Positions 1 through 14,236 are shown, counted from the stretch's first letter. The stretch is DNA of 64,000 nt from Eulemur rufifrons (GCF_041146395.1 NC_090997.1:34699501-34763500), one strand, 5' to 3'. Numbers and translations are program-made. The notes: generated by a model not told the origin, from the letters alone.

Positions 1-106
1 CCCCCATTAAAAATAGTTACATAACAAAAAGGAGCAGAACCCATAGTCAATGCAAGTCTTTGATTACTAGCCTTGGACTATTCCCACTACTAATCACCAC
101 CAAGGA

Positions 107-1129
<1,023 letters not shown>

Positions 1130-1133
1130 TACT

Positions 1134-1437
1134 ATTTTTTTTTTTTTTTTTTGAGACAGAGTCTTTCTGTCGCCACGGCGACAGTGCCTGTCCTCAGCCT
1201 AGTTGACAGCAACCTCAAACTCCTGGGCTCAAGCAATCCTCCCACCTCAGCCTCCCGAGTAGCTGGGACTACAGGCATGCAACACCACACCCAGCTAATT
1301 TGTTTCTATTTTTAGTAGAGATGTGGTCTCCCTCTTGCTCAGGCTGGTCTTGAACTCATGACCTCAAGCAAACCTCCCACCTTGGCTTCCCAGAGTGCTA
1401 GGATTACAGGCCTGAGCCACCACTTCCCATGCCTAGC
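1134..1437 (-). repeat. Alu
   Basis: Second inverted Alu directly behind the first, only a few bases apart; the end is degraded ('cacttcccatgcctagcc'). Confidence 0.9.
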
Positions 1438-2998
1438 CTCACTTCTACTTTCAAAGTTCCTTTCCAAATCCAATTTCTAGGACACCACTCTTTAAGCAAA
1501 CTCCCCTTCCTTCCAATTTCTAATCCTACTTCCATCACTGAAATGGGCAGAGTCAAATTTTATGTATGATAATTACAGTTCTATAATCCCCTGTGCAAAA
1601 ATAATTTCCAGTACACAAAAGTTAACTTCAACTAGCTAGGAATCAAAATCTCAGGAAACACCCTAATCCCATTACCCCATCACCTCAGCTTTCCTAGTAC
1701 ATGTCTGTTGTGTTTCAGAGGGAAATTCTCACTAACTAAATGTCAGTGCTAATAGCTCAAGTTTTATCTCTAAAGTTTAGAATTTTCTAAATCACAAAAG
1801 GCTTTAACATTTGAACCACGGACCCCAGGCATTTGACAGATGCCCCTTTGTAATTGGAAAACTACAGTTGCTACTTGGAAAATAATGATGTTCATGATAT
1901 TGTTCACTTGCCACTGGAAATTTTCAGAGAGATTATTTGAGTTTATCCAACAGTGCATGAATACCTGGTATCACAGGTACCAGTTTGGGCCTACGTGGGC
2001 ACACATCACGGGTGACAACCATGCTAATCTTATTAGAAGGTGAGTAGGGAATAGGCAAGCAAAGAATGGATCCTGTTCCCTGCCATGGCCTGATGACTAT
2101 TCCCCAAATACAATGAACAGAATGTCATTCCCATCAGAATTTTATTTTTCTTTGAGGGGGTGTATAGTGCAAGGAATGCCTTGGATTTCTGCTCCTGCAC
2201 ATAATCGTTTTGGAGATTTCAGCTCCAGTTTCTAAAATTCATATCTGTGATTATGTACATATCAGATATTTTCTTATTTTGTCTACAGAGAATGTGTGTA
2301 CAGAGTGTGTACATACCCTGTAGACAAAATTAGTATATCTCAGTTGGGATCTTTTTATTTGTTTGTTTTTAACCTTTGTATCCTGAAATCCTAGAACAGT
2401 GTTTGATTCTGAATGGATGCTCTTAGATAACAAACAGATAAATATTTGTTGAATAGATAATAAATATTCCACTGGGTGACCTTTTTGAAAATGAAGATGA
2501 TTTCTAAATTACAATAGACAAATATAACCAAAAGCTATCTCATAGTTTCTATTGTAAAAAGTGATAATATGGACATATTTTGCTGCCTTTGCCAGGCAAA
2601 TATTATTCAAGTGATTTTTAGCCACGAAGTTCATAACATATGTTGTGGTGAACTGAATGGACAATAGAACTCAATTGTAATCTTAAGGGCAGTTTTTATG
2701 GAGGAGATGGAACTATTAATAGGACTGAACTGGGCCTAGATGTTTAGCTTGAAGTAAGCAAAAGAGAGAAGCAAGAATATTCCAGTAAGGGGACATTGTC
2801 ACATTAGGCTGAGAACAGTGAGAAATTTGTTTGACTAACCAGCAGGTGAGAAATTTCAAGGAATAAAATGGGAAAGGGAGTGAGCTCAGCTCATGGAGGG
2901 CCTTGAAGGCCACACGGAAGTGTTTAAACTTGATCCAGTGGGAAACAAGGAGCCACAGGGGTTTTAATGGGGTGAATAAACTGAGGAAAATAATGTAT
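1438..2998. other. Intergenic DNA with L2 remnants
   Basis: Mostly unassigned. 2380-2460 resembles a LINE-2 3' tail ('aataaatattccact' and 'atatttgttgaat'). 2700-2960 resembles inverted L2 ('catggagggccttgaaggccac' type). No gene seen. Confidence 0.45.
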
Positions 2999-3013
2999 AA
3001 GGAAGTTAGCTGG

Positions 3014-3348
<335 letters not shown>

Positions 3349-3447
3349 TTAGCTGGAAATGCCAATAATATTAGTTTCCTTCTATTGAGGACTTGATGTG
3401 CTAAGCACTGGGCCAACAGCTGGAAGAGGGTAAGAATTATTGCTTCC

Positions 3448-3782
3448 TGCTGGACCCGGTGGCTCACACCTGTAATCCTAGCTCTTTGGGAGGCCAAGGA
3501 GGGAGGATTGCTTGAGGTAAGGGTTCGAGACCAGCCTGAGCAAGAGAGAGACCCTGCCTCTACTAAAAATAAAAAAATTATTCACTATGATGTTGGCTGT
3601 GAAAAAAGAAAATAGAAAAATTAGCCACATGTTGTGGTGTGGGCCTGTAGTCCCAGCTACTCGGGATGTTGAGGCAGGAGGATGGATTGAGCTCAGGAGT
3701 TTGAAGTTGCAATAGCTGTGATGATGCCACTGCACTCTAGCAAGGGCAACAGAGTAAAACTCTATCTCAAAAAAAAAAAAAA
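3448..3782 (+). repeat. Alu with TSD
   Basis: Plus-strand dimeric Alu. Flanks AATTATTGCTTCC (3435-3447) and AATTATTGCTCCC (3783-3795) differ by one base. Confidence 0.92.
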
Positions 3783-3909
3783 AATTATTGCTCCCATTCA
3801 ACAGCTTGGTAAAATGAGACTCTCAGGGGTCAGATGAATTGCTTGAGCCATAGTCAGTAAACGGCTAAGCTAAGACCCACACTTGGGTCTTTGCCTCCTA
3901 AATTTCTGT

Positions 3910-4280
3910 TTTAGAGCGAGAGTTGGCAAACTTGAGCACACAGGCCAAATCTATCTCACCATCTGTTTTTGTACAGCCTACTAGTTAAGAAGGTTTTTTA
4001 CACTTTTAAGAGGTAGGAAAAAAAAAAAATCAAGAGTAGAATAAAGTTTCTTAACATGTGAAAAATCCTAGGAACTTTTATTCTATGAAATTTACATCTC
4101 AGGGTCCATAAATAAAGTTTTATTGGAACATAGCCACACCCATTGTTTCCATATTGTATGCCTGCTTTCATGCTATATCAGCAGAATTGTACAGTTGGAC
4201 GGAGACCCTATGGCCCACAAAGTCTAAAATTTTACTATCTTGCCCTTCACAGAAAAAGTCTGCTGACTGCTGCTGTAGAT
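3910..4280 (+). mobile_element. hAT-Charlie-type non-autonomous transposon remnant
   Basis: Matches the common mammalian element with 'ggcaaactt', 'aataaagttttattggaac' and 'agccacacccattg', ending 'cagaaaaagtctgctgac'. Family name not assigned. Confidence 0.75.
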
Positions 4281-4284
4281 CCTT

Positions 4285-4445
4285 GCTCTTCAAAGTGTGG
4301 TCTGCTGACCAGGAACAAGGGACATTCTCTGGGAGTTTGTAGAAAGGCAGAATCTCAGGCCCACTCCAGACCCACTGAATTCAAAGCTGCATTTTAGCAA
4401 GGTATGGAATGATTTGTAAGCACATTGAAGTATAAGAAGCATTGT
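4285..4445 (+). mobile_element. MER5A-like hAT MITE
   Basis: 'cttcaaagtgtggtctgctgacc' type start, then the 'cagaatctcaggcccactccagacc' core typical of MER5A; 3' end decayed. Confidence 0.7.
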
Positions 4446-5660
4446 TAAACTACCTTGCTGTTTTGGCTGAAGAGTTGGAGGAGGACAAGCCTAGCAACTA
4501 GGACACTGGGTGGTTTAAGACTAGGAGACAAAGGCAGAAGGGACAAGGTCCACAGACATTTAAAGAATGTCTGCCATTTGAGTGTGCTCAGGCAGCCACA
4601 CATTCCTGCCCCAGGCCCCTGGGATTCCTGCATATTTAGTGTGGAGAATAGGAAGCCATATGGAAGTTAACATAAAAATGTGCATTTCTTATTATTAAAA
4701 TGTGTTTTGCCAAGGCATTCTGAACCAACAGAAGGATAATCAAATTAGCCAGTATTCAACTTCCCATCTTCCTGACAAGCACTAACTGCCCATTCTGCCA
4801 GAAATTGTCCTGAAGCACTGTTTTAAGAGATAGTAGCTCAAAGATTTTGCTGAAGCGTTTTTTGCAAATGCTTGAATAGATGTGAATAAGATTGTATGGC
4901 CTGCAGTCTTCCTCCCTCAAAGATACTCTCATGGAAAGGTGCCATGTGACAGCTTTCTAATTTGCTTTTTAATCATTAGTCAAATTCAAGGAAAAATTTA
5001 CTGGCTCTTCAATTTGAAACCACCCTGGAGTTTATATTTATAAACTCATATTACATGCCGTTAAACATTACAATGTTTCCATTCTCTGTGGTCTCAACTT
5101 AGCACTAGGAAGTTAACAAACTGTATATTTAAGGGTGATTTTGCATTCACTCAAATAACAGAGAATGTGCTAGGTCCCCAGGAGATATATATATGATAGA
5201 ACAAAAGGGTCTGAATACAAGAAGTTGACAGTCTAAAGACAGATATGTAAAATAATAAACAGCAAAACAACATTTTGGGCCAGCATAGAGAAAGGAACCA
5301 GTGAATCTAACTAGAAATACTGGTAAAGACATGTATGTATTTCAAATGTTTTTATTTTCAAATATTTATTTAACATTTATATTTAAACTACTGGTGTAAA
5401 AAAAAGAAAATAATATTTATATTTACTGATATACTTTTAACTTTTTTATTGTGAAAAAGTTCAAACATATACCAAAGTAGAAAGAATGAGAATGATTCTT
5501 CCTCCACCTACCGTTCCCCATGTTCCCATCCATCAGATGCAACCGTTAACTCATGGAGGTCTTATTTCATCTTACCCCACTACTTCCCTCTCTCCAATTG
5601 AATTATTTGAAAGCACCATAACATTTTATGGGGAAGTCATGTTTCTTTTTTCTATTATTT
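4446..5660. other. Intergenic DNA, L2 and other old repeat traces
   Basis: 5150-5340 resembles inverted L2 3' end. 5430-5590 resembles a common mammalian repeat ('gttcaaacatatacc', 'ccatcagatgc') that I cannot name. Nothing coding. Confidence 0.4.
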
Positions 5661-5685
5661 AAAAAAATTTTTTTTGTAGAGACAG
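5660..5685 (-). repeat. Alu fragment, left part of host repeat
   Basis: 'tttttttgtagagacag' is the middle of an inverted Alu monomer. It continues at 6108 after the LTR insertion. Confidence 0.7.
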
Positions 5686-6103
5686 TGTAGAACAGGAAGG
5701 AGAGCAGGAGTGACTCCATGACAGACTGGACCTCCTGAAATAGGCCTAAGTTTCGGTTTCCCCAACGCGGGTCCTCCCCTTCCCCGAATGCCCCTGATAA
5801 CAACTAAAAGGTCCCGGGACTTGGAACCAACCAATCAGGAGCCAACATGATCAGCCACTTTTGAAGGAGCAAATGAACTATTAGGGAGGGAGGGGGATGG
5901 TGTGCCCAGTGCATGTAACCTACTGCAAAGTATAAAAGCTTAGTTTTTACCCTAGGGCGGGGTCCTGGTTCGTGGAGAGGCCACTGCGTTGGCGCTCTGG
6001 GACTTGGACCCTAGCTCGAGCTAGCCAATAAACTCCTTTGCCTTTTGCAGCCTCGGTGACTCTGCCTCTCTGTTCCTGGGGCCGAGGGGAACCGGTTCTA
6101 ACA
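5686..6103 (+). mobile_element. Solo gammaretrovirus-type (ERV1) LTR
   Basis: 418 bp beginning TGTAGAAC and ending TTCTAACA (TG...CA), flanked by a 4-bp duplication ACAG (5682-5685 and 6104-6107), as left by class I retroviruses. U3 has a CCAAT box (5831-5835) and TATAAAAG (5931-5938). R/U5 has AATAAA (6027-6032) and a GC-rich end. No internal viral sequence is present, so it is a solo LTR left by recombination between two LTRs. Family name not assigned. Confidence 0.88.
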
Positions 6104-6107
6104 ACAG

Positions 6108-6225
6108 GTCTCACTATACCGCCCAAGCTGGTCTCAAACTCCTGGGCTCTAGCCATCCTCCCACCTCAGCCTCCCAAAGGCTGGGATATGCCCAGCTAAA
6201 AGGCGTGAGCCACCACATCTGCCAG
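6108..6225 (-). repeat. Alu fragment, right part of host repeat
   Basis: 'gtctcactata' through 'gtgagccaccac' continues the Alu fragment at 5660-5685. Older, with human-like 'cccaaaggctggga' wording. Confidence 0.8.
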
Positions 6226-6520
6226 ATGTTTCTTTGAATTAAAGTGTGAAGGACGCAGAAAGTGAATACACCGAGAAGGAATAAGTAGCCTCCAAGTGGA
6301 GGGGCTGGCTTGTACACCAGCAAGGGCAGGAAAGTGAAAGTCCAGACCAGTTTGGCTTGAGGGAAGACTTCTACAGGTATTCGTGGGAAATAAGTTTGAA
6401 AGGAGAGTTAAACTAGAATGAGGGCAAGAATCACGCTTATCTGCTTGGTCTTTGTATACCTTTAATCCCCATTGTGTCTGGGGAGAATAGTGCTCAAAAA
6501 CTGTGGAAAGAATAAATCAG

Positions 6521-6806
6521 GTGGCTGACACCTATAATCCTAGCACTCTGGGAGGTCGAAGTGGGAGGATTGCTTGGGCCAGGAGTTCTGGGGACCACCC
6601 TGATCAAGAGTAAGACCCTGTCTCTACTAAAAATAGAAAAATTAGCTGGATGTGATAGCATGCCTATAGTCCCAGCTACTCGCTACTTGGAGGCTGAGGC
6701 AGGAGGATCACTTGAACCCAGGAGTTTGAGGTTGCAGTGAGCTATGATGATGCCACTGCACTGTAGTCCAGGTGACAGAGCCTGACCCTGTTTCAAAAAG
6801 AAAAAA
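6521..6806 (+). repeat. Alu with 14-bp TSD
   Basis: TSD AAAGAATAAATCAG at 6507-6520 and 6807-6820. Confidence 0.92.
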
Positions 6807-6820
6807 AAAGAATAAATCAG

Positions 6821-7770
6821 AGATGGTGGGGGCAGATGTTGGGGTTTAGAATGCTAGGGTCCTATAGTTTATTCTGGGGGCTACTGAGTGATTAGTTTAA
6901 TTGAATTAACTGTGGATTGTTACATGATTAAATGGTGTTTGTGGAAGATTAATTCATACAAAAACAAACATATGTTACAAGAATGTCAAGTTCTACACGG
7001 AGATCAGTTCTACAGACTATAGGGCCTCAGAAATACCCTGATCCAATGCAGCTCCCTCTCAGCTGAGCCTGAGGAAATCATGGACCTCACTGAATTTTTT
7101 TTTTACTTTAAAAATAATGATAATAATTCCTGATTTTTAAAAACCTATTTTATAGCCTCAACCTTAGGATAAAATAAAACATGAAAAATATTCTTAAAGT
7201 GTTATATATGTGTAGCCAACAGCAGTATTTCCACAAAATATTTTAATTATAAGCTATGATTGCTTCTTGTAATTTGATATCCCATTACCTCGAGGGAACC
7301 AGGATAATATCTCCTCTTTGGTGGCCCCACAACTATTCCCAGGAAAGGGAGCTTTCTGGTGTGTTTCCGGTGTGTCCTTGGTGTGTTCTTGGCCCACAGG
7401 GTGGAATCAGATTTCCCTGTGCTCAGCCAGCTTGGTGGCAAATTGAGGTTGCATAAGAGAGCAGGGTACAAAGTACATGTCTCAGGCTTCAGTTTGCATC
7501 CACTTAGTCTGTTACACATGTTATGTGGAAGGTGCTGTGAGGTGGGTGGTGTGAGGGTAAATTGGGAAGAAGAGTTAAGTGCATCAGGAGAAGCTGAACA
7601 GAGGTAGGAAAGGGTATGGGACTAGCAGCCAAGGATTTAGCGTTTAGACTGCCAAGAATTGTGAGCTGAGGTAGAAAGTGGGTTCTTGGAGTGACTATGA
7701 ATGCAACAGGCCAACTTGGGATGCCTGGTTCCAAATGCCATGCAAGCCAGGATGATGATTAGGCTCACAT
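6821..7770. other. Unassigned intergenic DNA
   Basis: No gene or clear repeat seen. 7090-7260 is AT-rich. Overlapping reading frames at 7247-7607 lie on both strands and look like chance. Confidence 0.45.
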
Positions 7771-8005
7771 CTTTATCCTGGAGCTACTGCAGGAGTCCCC
7801 AGCACTTTAGAATAGTGTTTGTCATACCTCATGCTATATCTTCATTACCTGGAGGCCAAGTTAAAGCACTGATTGCTGGGCCCTGGAGTTTCTGATTCTG
7901 CACATCTAGGTGAGACTCAATAATGTGCATTTTAAGAAATTTCAAAGTGATGTAGATTCTTTGAAACTACTGGTGTCTGTAGCACACTTTGAGAACCATT
8001 GCCTG
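7771..8005 (+). mobile_element. MER5A-like hAT MITE
   Basis: Core 'ctgggccctggagtttctgattc' and 'taatgtgcattttaa', ending 'cactttgagaaccattg'. Confidence 0.75.
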
Positions 8006-8059
8006 AATCTGATGACTGGTTTAACAAACCTTCTGAGATCAGACTCTGAAACCAAGTGA

Positions 8060-8358
8060 TGCTGAGCTAGTGGCTCATGCCTGTAATCCCAGCACTCTAG
8101 GAGGCCAAGGCAGGAGGAATGCTGCTTGAGGTCAGGAGTTTGAGATCAGCCTGAGCAAGAATAAGACCCCGTCTCTACTAAAAATAGAAAAAGTTAGCTG
8201 GGTGTGGTGGTGCTCACCTGTAATGCCAGCTACTCAGGGCTGAGGCAGGAGGATAACTTGAGCCCAGGAGTTGGAGGTTGCAGTGAGCTATGATCAATCC
8301 ACTACACTCTAACCAGGGTGACAAAGTGAGACTCTGTCTCAAAAAAAAAAAAAAAAAA
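8060..8358 (+). repeat. Alu
   Basis: 'ctagtggctcatgcctgtaatcc' through poly(A). TSD not clear. Confidence 0.9.
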
Positions 8359-9130
8359 TCAATTCAGAAATCATTTCCCAGTCATTTTGCCCATAAACAA
8401 ACCTCCAGGTTAGTTTATGTGTAGGTTGAATATAATAATTTAACAAGTGTATTTTCAGCTATGATAATGTCTTTGTAAATAAAGAATGCCACTACATACA
8501 TAGATTGTAGGATAATTTCAAAGAATTTGTACTTACAAAATGGAATATTAGACCGCTCTCCTAATTGGACTACCTTTGGAAAGCAGGTGGTCAAATTCTG
8601 TGGTCTCCAGCAGAGCTCCTTGTGCAGCTAATCTTGCTGTTGCCTCCTTAATACCTAATCTGCTCTTTTTTCTGGCCCCCCCAGTGTTGCTGTTTTCCCT
8701 CAGCTCGCCTGAATATACTCACTGGCCTACAGTAGTCTCTGGAAAAACTTGTGGGAACAGAGCAGTTTGGGAACTGAATAGCAGGATCGGGGCAGGGCAT
8801 GATGAATAAGCAGGCTTTCAACCAAAAAAGTCCATCATTGTAAAAATTACTACCGAGCTTGCTCCAAATTCCAGAGACACATAGCTCTAGGGACTCAGAA
8901 GGGCCAAGAAGCCCAGCGTGGAAGCCCAGCTCTGTTTGGCACATATAATCTGCATCTTCCTATTTAACTTACATGGATATTTGGTTAAGTGCTTCCTCTC
9001 TGAGTGTCTATGCATTTTACTGAACCATTTGGCTATAAGTCCCCTGGTGGCACATAAGCAAATAATTTTAAATGCAGCTTTGTTGTGTCCTATGCTTTCA
9101 TTCAATTGTTCGGTCTCAGCCATTTGTCCA
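8359..9130. other. Unassigned intergenic DNA
   Basis: No recognisable repeat or gene. Reading frames at 8576-9169 overlap on both strands without family features. Confidence 0.45.
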
Positions 9131-9535
9131 CTAAACACTGAATCAATCAATGTTAAGAAACATACTTGACATTAGAACTACAAAAATGAGTAGATGATGG
9201 TTGCGGACCACTAGGGCTTTCAGGGCACTGGAGGAGACAGATATGAACTCAGGTAATTCCAGTAAAAATGTAAGTCTTGAAATAGAGGTATGTAAAATGA
9301 CTGATGGAACAGGACGTGCTCAGAGAAGTTCCCCAGAGGAGATGACAATGGACATGAGTCTTCGTTCATTCCTGAATTCCTGTAATCCAGGCTGAGGAAA
9401 CAATACGTGCAAAAGCGAGGAGGTGAAAAAGCAAGTGGCTTACTCAGCATGGCTGCTTGGCAGGGTGTGGCGGAGGAGTGGCAGCAGATGGGGCCAGAAA
9501 GGTAAGCAAGGACATCAAATAAAGCAATTGCACAC
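9131..9535 (-). repeat. L2 LINE remnant (inverted)
   Basis: Reads like the reverse complement of the L2 3' region ('gcactggaggagacagata', 'gaggaggtgaaaaagcaagtgg'). Confidence 0.5.
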
Positions 9536-10260
9536 ATAACCAGATATACCAGCTTTCATTCTGGATAACATCATGTAGAATAAAGTAGGAAAATACCTAC
9601 GGAGTGTTTAGCATATTGCTTTTAACCTTAAAAGCAATTACCTTTATTTATAATAAAACAGAACAAGCATTCAGCTAAATGTGTATTAAAAAGGGCAGTT
9701 TAAGAATCAAAAAAGGAAGCTCAATACTCTGTAGGAAGGTCGTAGATAGACAATTATCTTATTTTAGTCATACTGTTTGAATATTATGACTACTATCAGA
9801 AAAAAGGTAAGACTCTTATCAAAAGGGTTTGTTCCCATTGAACCAAACAGTATAAATCTTCTACAAGTCTCTAGACCTTTTGTCCTCTTAGCAAAGGGAC
9901 CATGTCTGATTTGAGACTTCTTTGTTGGATTATCAATGTTAAAAATTTCCTTTATTTTTCAAATTTGTATTTATAGTCTTGACTATCTAGAGAAAGAGTG
10001 ATGTTCTCATTGAGTTTTCCTTTTCTTTTACATTTTTAGTACAGTGTGTATTTAAATCACTTTTAATCAAAGCACAGTTCTTCTCTGATACGTGGTTATC
10101 AGATTTTTCTTACAACATTTAGAGTGATTTATATTTAGTACAAAAGAGAAAAGGAGAGGAGAAGCAGTCTGGGAGAGGAAAGAAGTTCTGGTGGTTGGTG
10201 AAGGATTAGAGTGAAACCAGAACGTTTTATTCATGTTGACTGAATTAATATCAGACATTG
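9536..10260. other. Unassigned AT-rich intergenic DNA
   Basis: Nothing recognised. Confidence 0.45.
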
Positions 10261-10410
10261 ATTAATCCCCACAATGTGCCAGGTGCTAGGCTTGGTGAAG
10301 AGAGAGGGATGAAAGGCTCCCATCCTCAAAGAGCTCAACACCTGGGGTAATGAGAAGTTATAATACAGTGTGATAAGTGATGTCACGGAAGTCATCTCCG
10401 AGTGTGACAG
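10261..10410 (-). repeat. L2 3' end remnant
   Basis: 'cacaatgtgccaggtgctagg' and 'aaagagctcaacacc' are inverted L2 tail motifs. Confidence 0.65.
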
Positions 10411-10676
10411 AAGTACAGAGAAGCGGCATCTAGTTCAACTTTAGGGATGGATTGGGAGGCAAAAAGACATGCAAGAGAAGATATTGATACTTGACTTAGG
10501 TTGCTTTAAAAATGATTATTGAAAAATGTTGTTTTATGAAACATTTCAAACATTGAAAAGTGTAGAAAATAATATGGCACCCATATAACTATCATCTATA
10601 TTTAACAGATGGTAATATTTTCTTGAGTTAAGCCTTACGGGTTAACTCAGTGGAAGACACCAGTAGAAGGATGTGT

Positions 10677-10735
10677 GTTTGTGTGTGTGTGTGTGTGTGT
10701 GCACCTGCACAAGTACGTGTGTGTGTGTGTGTGTT
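10677..10735. repeat. Interrupted (TG)n microsatellite
   Basis: Two TG runs separated by a short 'cacctgcacaagtac' interruption. Confidence 0.9.
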
Positions 10736-10807
10736 TCTAGTTTAGTGTCCAGCGCCAATTATTCTGGGACCCAGGCTCACGTAGCATGTGTTCCTTCATC
10801 TTTTTAG

Positions 10808-10982
10808 TTAATTTTTTTTTTTTTTTTTTTTTACTGAGGGGCTTTGTGTGTAAGAAAACAAACAAACAAAAAAAAAAGTTTTTTACTGAAGATCAGGGCT
10901 CAAGGATAATAAAAAAAAAAAAAGAAAAAAACGAACAAAAAAAAAGTTTTTAATTTTTTTATCTTTTTTTTTTTTTTTTTTA
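10808..10982. repeat. A/T homopolymer-rich low-complexity tract
   Basis: Poly(T), then A-rich stretches with C/G interruptions, then poly(T). Possibly decayed SINE tails. Confidence 0.75.
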
Positions 10983-11324
10983 ACGTGTTCCCCTCCCACC
11001 GTAGACCTGCCCCTGAGCTGCTCCTTCATCTTCAGACACAGGAGACCAAGGGCGTTCCATGTGGGGGTGTGGTTCTTTTACTGGGACAGAAGGTGCCTGT
11101 GAGCTGCTGGTTTTCGGGTCAGAAGGAAACAAGATGTGGTATTACTATTCGGAGAGACTAAGGAGTTGGATCCTACACCATGGCAAGCTCTTTTGCTACT
11201 AAATGCTATAAATACACCCCTGATGTATGAACTTTAAAGTTTAGTAAACCTTTTGGATCTGTAAACACATTTGGCCATCATTCCAGTCCTCAGTGTACGT
11301 GGGACAAGTATTTGAGGTCTGGGT

Positions 11325-11636
11325 TTTTTTTGTGTGTTTTTTTTTTTTTTTTTTTGAGACAGAGTCTCGCTTTGTCACCGCAGCTAGAGTGCAGTGGCAT
11401 GATCGTAGCTCACCATAACCTCCAACTCCTGGGCTCAAGTGATCTTCCTGCCTCAGCCTCCCAAGTAGCTGGGACTCCTGGCAGGTACTGCCACACCCAG
11501 CTAATTTTTTCTGCTTTTAGTAGAGATGGGGTCTCACTCTTGCTCAGGCTGGTCTCGAACTGCTGATCTCAAGCAGCCCTACTCGCCTCGACCTCCCAGA
11601 GCGCTAGGATTACAGGTGTGAGCCACTGCGCTGGGC
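11325..11636 (-). repeat. Alu
   Basis: Inverted Alu; short flanking repeat AGGTCTG on both sides. Confidence 0.9.
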
Positions 11637-11827
11637 CTAGGTCTGTTTTTACAATCAGGAGCCAGAGGCCCAGAGTGAGTAAAGTGGATAGGAATAAATG
11701 CTTTAAGAATATATGATCTTATTAAAACATTAATTTTTTTAATAAACAAATTAGGTAGTAGTTTCTGGGTATTAAAAACTCATCAGAAGCATTTTCCCCC
11801 TTATATTAATAAAATAAGTCATAATGG

Positions 11828-12151
11828 GCTGGGCAGGGTGGCTCACGCCTGTAATCCTAGCACTCTGGGAGGCTGAGGCGGGCGGATTGTTTGAGCTCAG
11901 GAGTTCAAGACCAGCCTGAGCAAGAGCAAGACCCCGTCTCTACTAAAAATAGAAAGAAATTATATGGACAGCTAAAATATATATATAGAAAAATTAGCCA
12001 GGCATGGTGGCACAAGCCTGTAGTCCCAGCTACTCAGGAGGCTGAGGCGGGAGGATCACTTAAGCCCAGGAGTCCGAGGTTGCTGTGAGCTGGGCTAACG
12101 CCATGGCACTCTAGCCCGGGCAACAGAGTGAGACTCTGTCTAAAAAAAAAA
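11828..12151 (+). repeat. Alu with 12-bp TSD
   Basis: TSD AAGTCATAATGG at 11816-11827 and 12152-12163. Lemur-type linker 'ttatatggacagctaaa' present. Confidence 0.94.
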
Positions 12152-12163
12152 AAGTCATAATGG

Positions 12164-12990
12164 TGAACAATTATATCACTTAATAGCTTATAAAGGGTTT
12201 GATATGCATTTTTAAAAGTGGACCTTCCAAAGCTGTGAGATATAATAATGCTTATTTTGGAGACTAGAAAACTGAGCATAACAGGGGTCTTGTGACTTGC
12301 CCACCGTGGCACTAGCACTGAGTGGCAGCTCTCTGGCCTGGAAGCGTCACATTCTTCTCGCTATACCATGTTGACATTTTTTAACAATTGGTGTAAGATG
12401 CATATTCTCCGAGACAGATTAGAGGGAGGCTTGATTAATTGTGGCTCTACCTTTCCTCCTAGTTTTGGAGCTGTGAGACCTGTGCATTGTAAGTGAACGA
12501 TGAGGTCCACTTGCCTCTGAGCAAGTTAGTTTCCACACTGCTGCCGCTTGTAAGCGATGCACAATGAACTGAGTTCATGAGTAATTTTCTCACTCTTGGG
12601 GTGGCATCTCTTCAGTCCATTTTCCCCGTTGCTGTTCCTCTTCACTTTCTGGTCCTGCAGTTGTCAGTGCTCCTGTCAATCTTTGCAACCTGTCCTCTAA
12701 ATACCTCTCCCCAGCAGTTGGCCCAGGACATGCCGATCTTCAGCACCCTGCCAGAAAAGGCTGCTTTCGCAGAGGGAAGTGTGGCTTCCTGGACTGCCTC
12801 CTGGCAAAGGGCTCTAGCTTGTCCAGCTTTGGGCCAGCCCCAGGGTCTATCGGTTCCAGGAGAGGTGTTGAAAGGCTGTGACAAATGCCTGACCTGGCAG
12901 ATGGAACAAACGCTGGCTAGCTTGAGAGTGCAGTGTAATAGCAGCTGTCCTGAGAAGGGACTTCCGACTGTTCCTGGGCCCTGAAATGAC
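12164..12990. other. Unassigned intergenic DNA
   Basis: No repeat recognised. Contains overlapping reading frames of 135 aa (12577-12984, plus) and 120 aa (minus) with no domain or family resemblance and no splice or start context. Confidence 0.4.
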
Positions 12991-13189
12991 ATCTGCATCA
13001 GCACTGACCCACCTGGGGGGCGAGGCCTTCACAAGCACCAGCATCTTTGAGGATCTTTACTTCCAATGAACTGGCAGTTACCACCACTGTGCCACGGAGA
13101 GAAGCTGAGAGGGACCCAAAAGAATTAGCCAAAAATCTTTCCTGAGAGGCAGCCTGGCAGAGAAGCCTGGGTGCAGGAGGCTGTAGACC

Positions 13190-13635
13190 TGCGTCAAGGG
13201 TTAGCTTTGATGTTGGGATGTTCTTGGGTGCTACAGAAAACTCTGACTCAGTCTGGCTTAAATAAAATGGAAAATTTATTATTTTTCACAAGCAGAAGTA
13301 GTAGGGTTAGCTCCAGGCCCTCTTTGATCAGTGGCTCAGTGATGTCATTAAGGACTCAGGATTCTGTCTGTCTCCCCATTACTGCCCTCCTCAGTGTTGG
13401 TGTCATCCTAACACCAATGCTGCTGGTTCTTCCTCATAGTTCCGAGATGATTTCCACAAAGGCTGCCGGCGGCAATCAGAGCTGCAGGCTTCCCTTGCAA
13501 AAATTAGCGGCAGGCAGAAACCTCTCCCAAACATGGACTATAAATCCTTTGTTTCAGTCTGATCAGCCCAACTTAGGCTTCCAGCCTACCACCCCTGGAC
13601 CAGTAATAGTCACCAGGGAATGTTGTGCTGATGGG
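13190..13635. repeat. Old mammalian interspersed repeat, family not assigned
   Basis: 'ctggcttaaataaaatgg', 'gatcagtggctcagtgatgtcat' and 'caaacatggactataaatcc' resemble a widespread mammalian repeat, possibly a DNA transposon or LTR. A 174-aa reading frame lies within it. Confidence 0.45.
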
Positions 13636-13639
13636 CTCA

Positions 13640-13800
13640 GACCTGCTCTATCCAATATAGAAGTTACTAGACACATGTGGCTACTGAGCACTTGAAATGT
13701 GGCTAGTCTGAATTAAGATATATTGTAAGTGTAAAATACCCAGCAGAGTCCAAAAACTTCATACACACATGTAAAAAATATCTTTTAATGTTTTTTATAC
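13640..13800 (+). mobile_element. Decayed hAT-type MITE (MER3/MER20-like)
   Basis: 'ctctatccaatatagaag', 'acatgtggctactgagcac' and 'ttgaaatgtggctag' are hallmarks of a common mammalian MITE group. Confidence 0.6.
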
Positions 13801-13873
13801 TGATTACATGTTGAAATTATAACATTTTGGGTATATTGGGTTAAATAAAATGTATTATTAAAACTAATTTTAA

Positions 13874-14212
<339 letters not shown>

Positions 14213-14236
14213 CTAATTTTACCTGTTTATTTTTAT

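Noticed and set aside
12577..12984. 135-aa open frame, with an overlapping 120-aa frame on the other strand
   Set aside because: No domain or family resemblance, no splice or poly(A) context, and overlapping antisense frames of similar length; typical of moderately GC-rich chance frames.
13171..13695. 174-aa open frame, the longest in the window
   Set aside because: It spans what looks like an old interspersed repeat and a decayed MITE; the composition is not that of a recognised protein.
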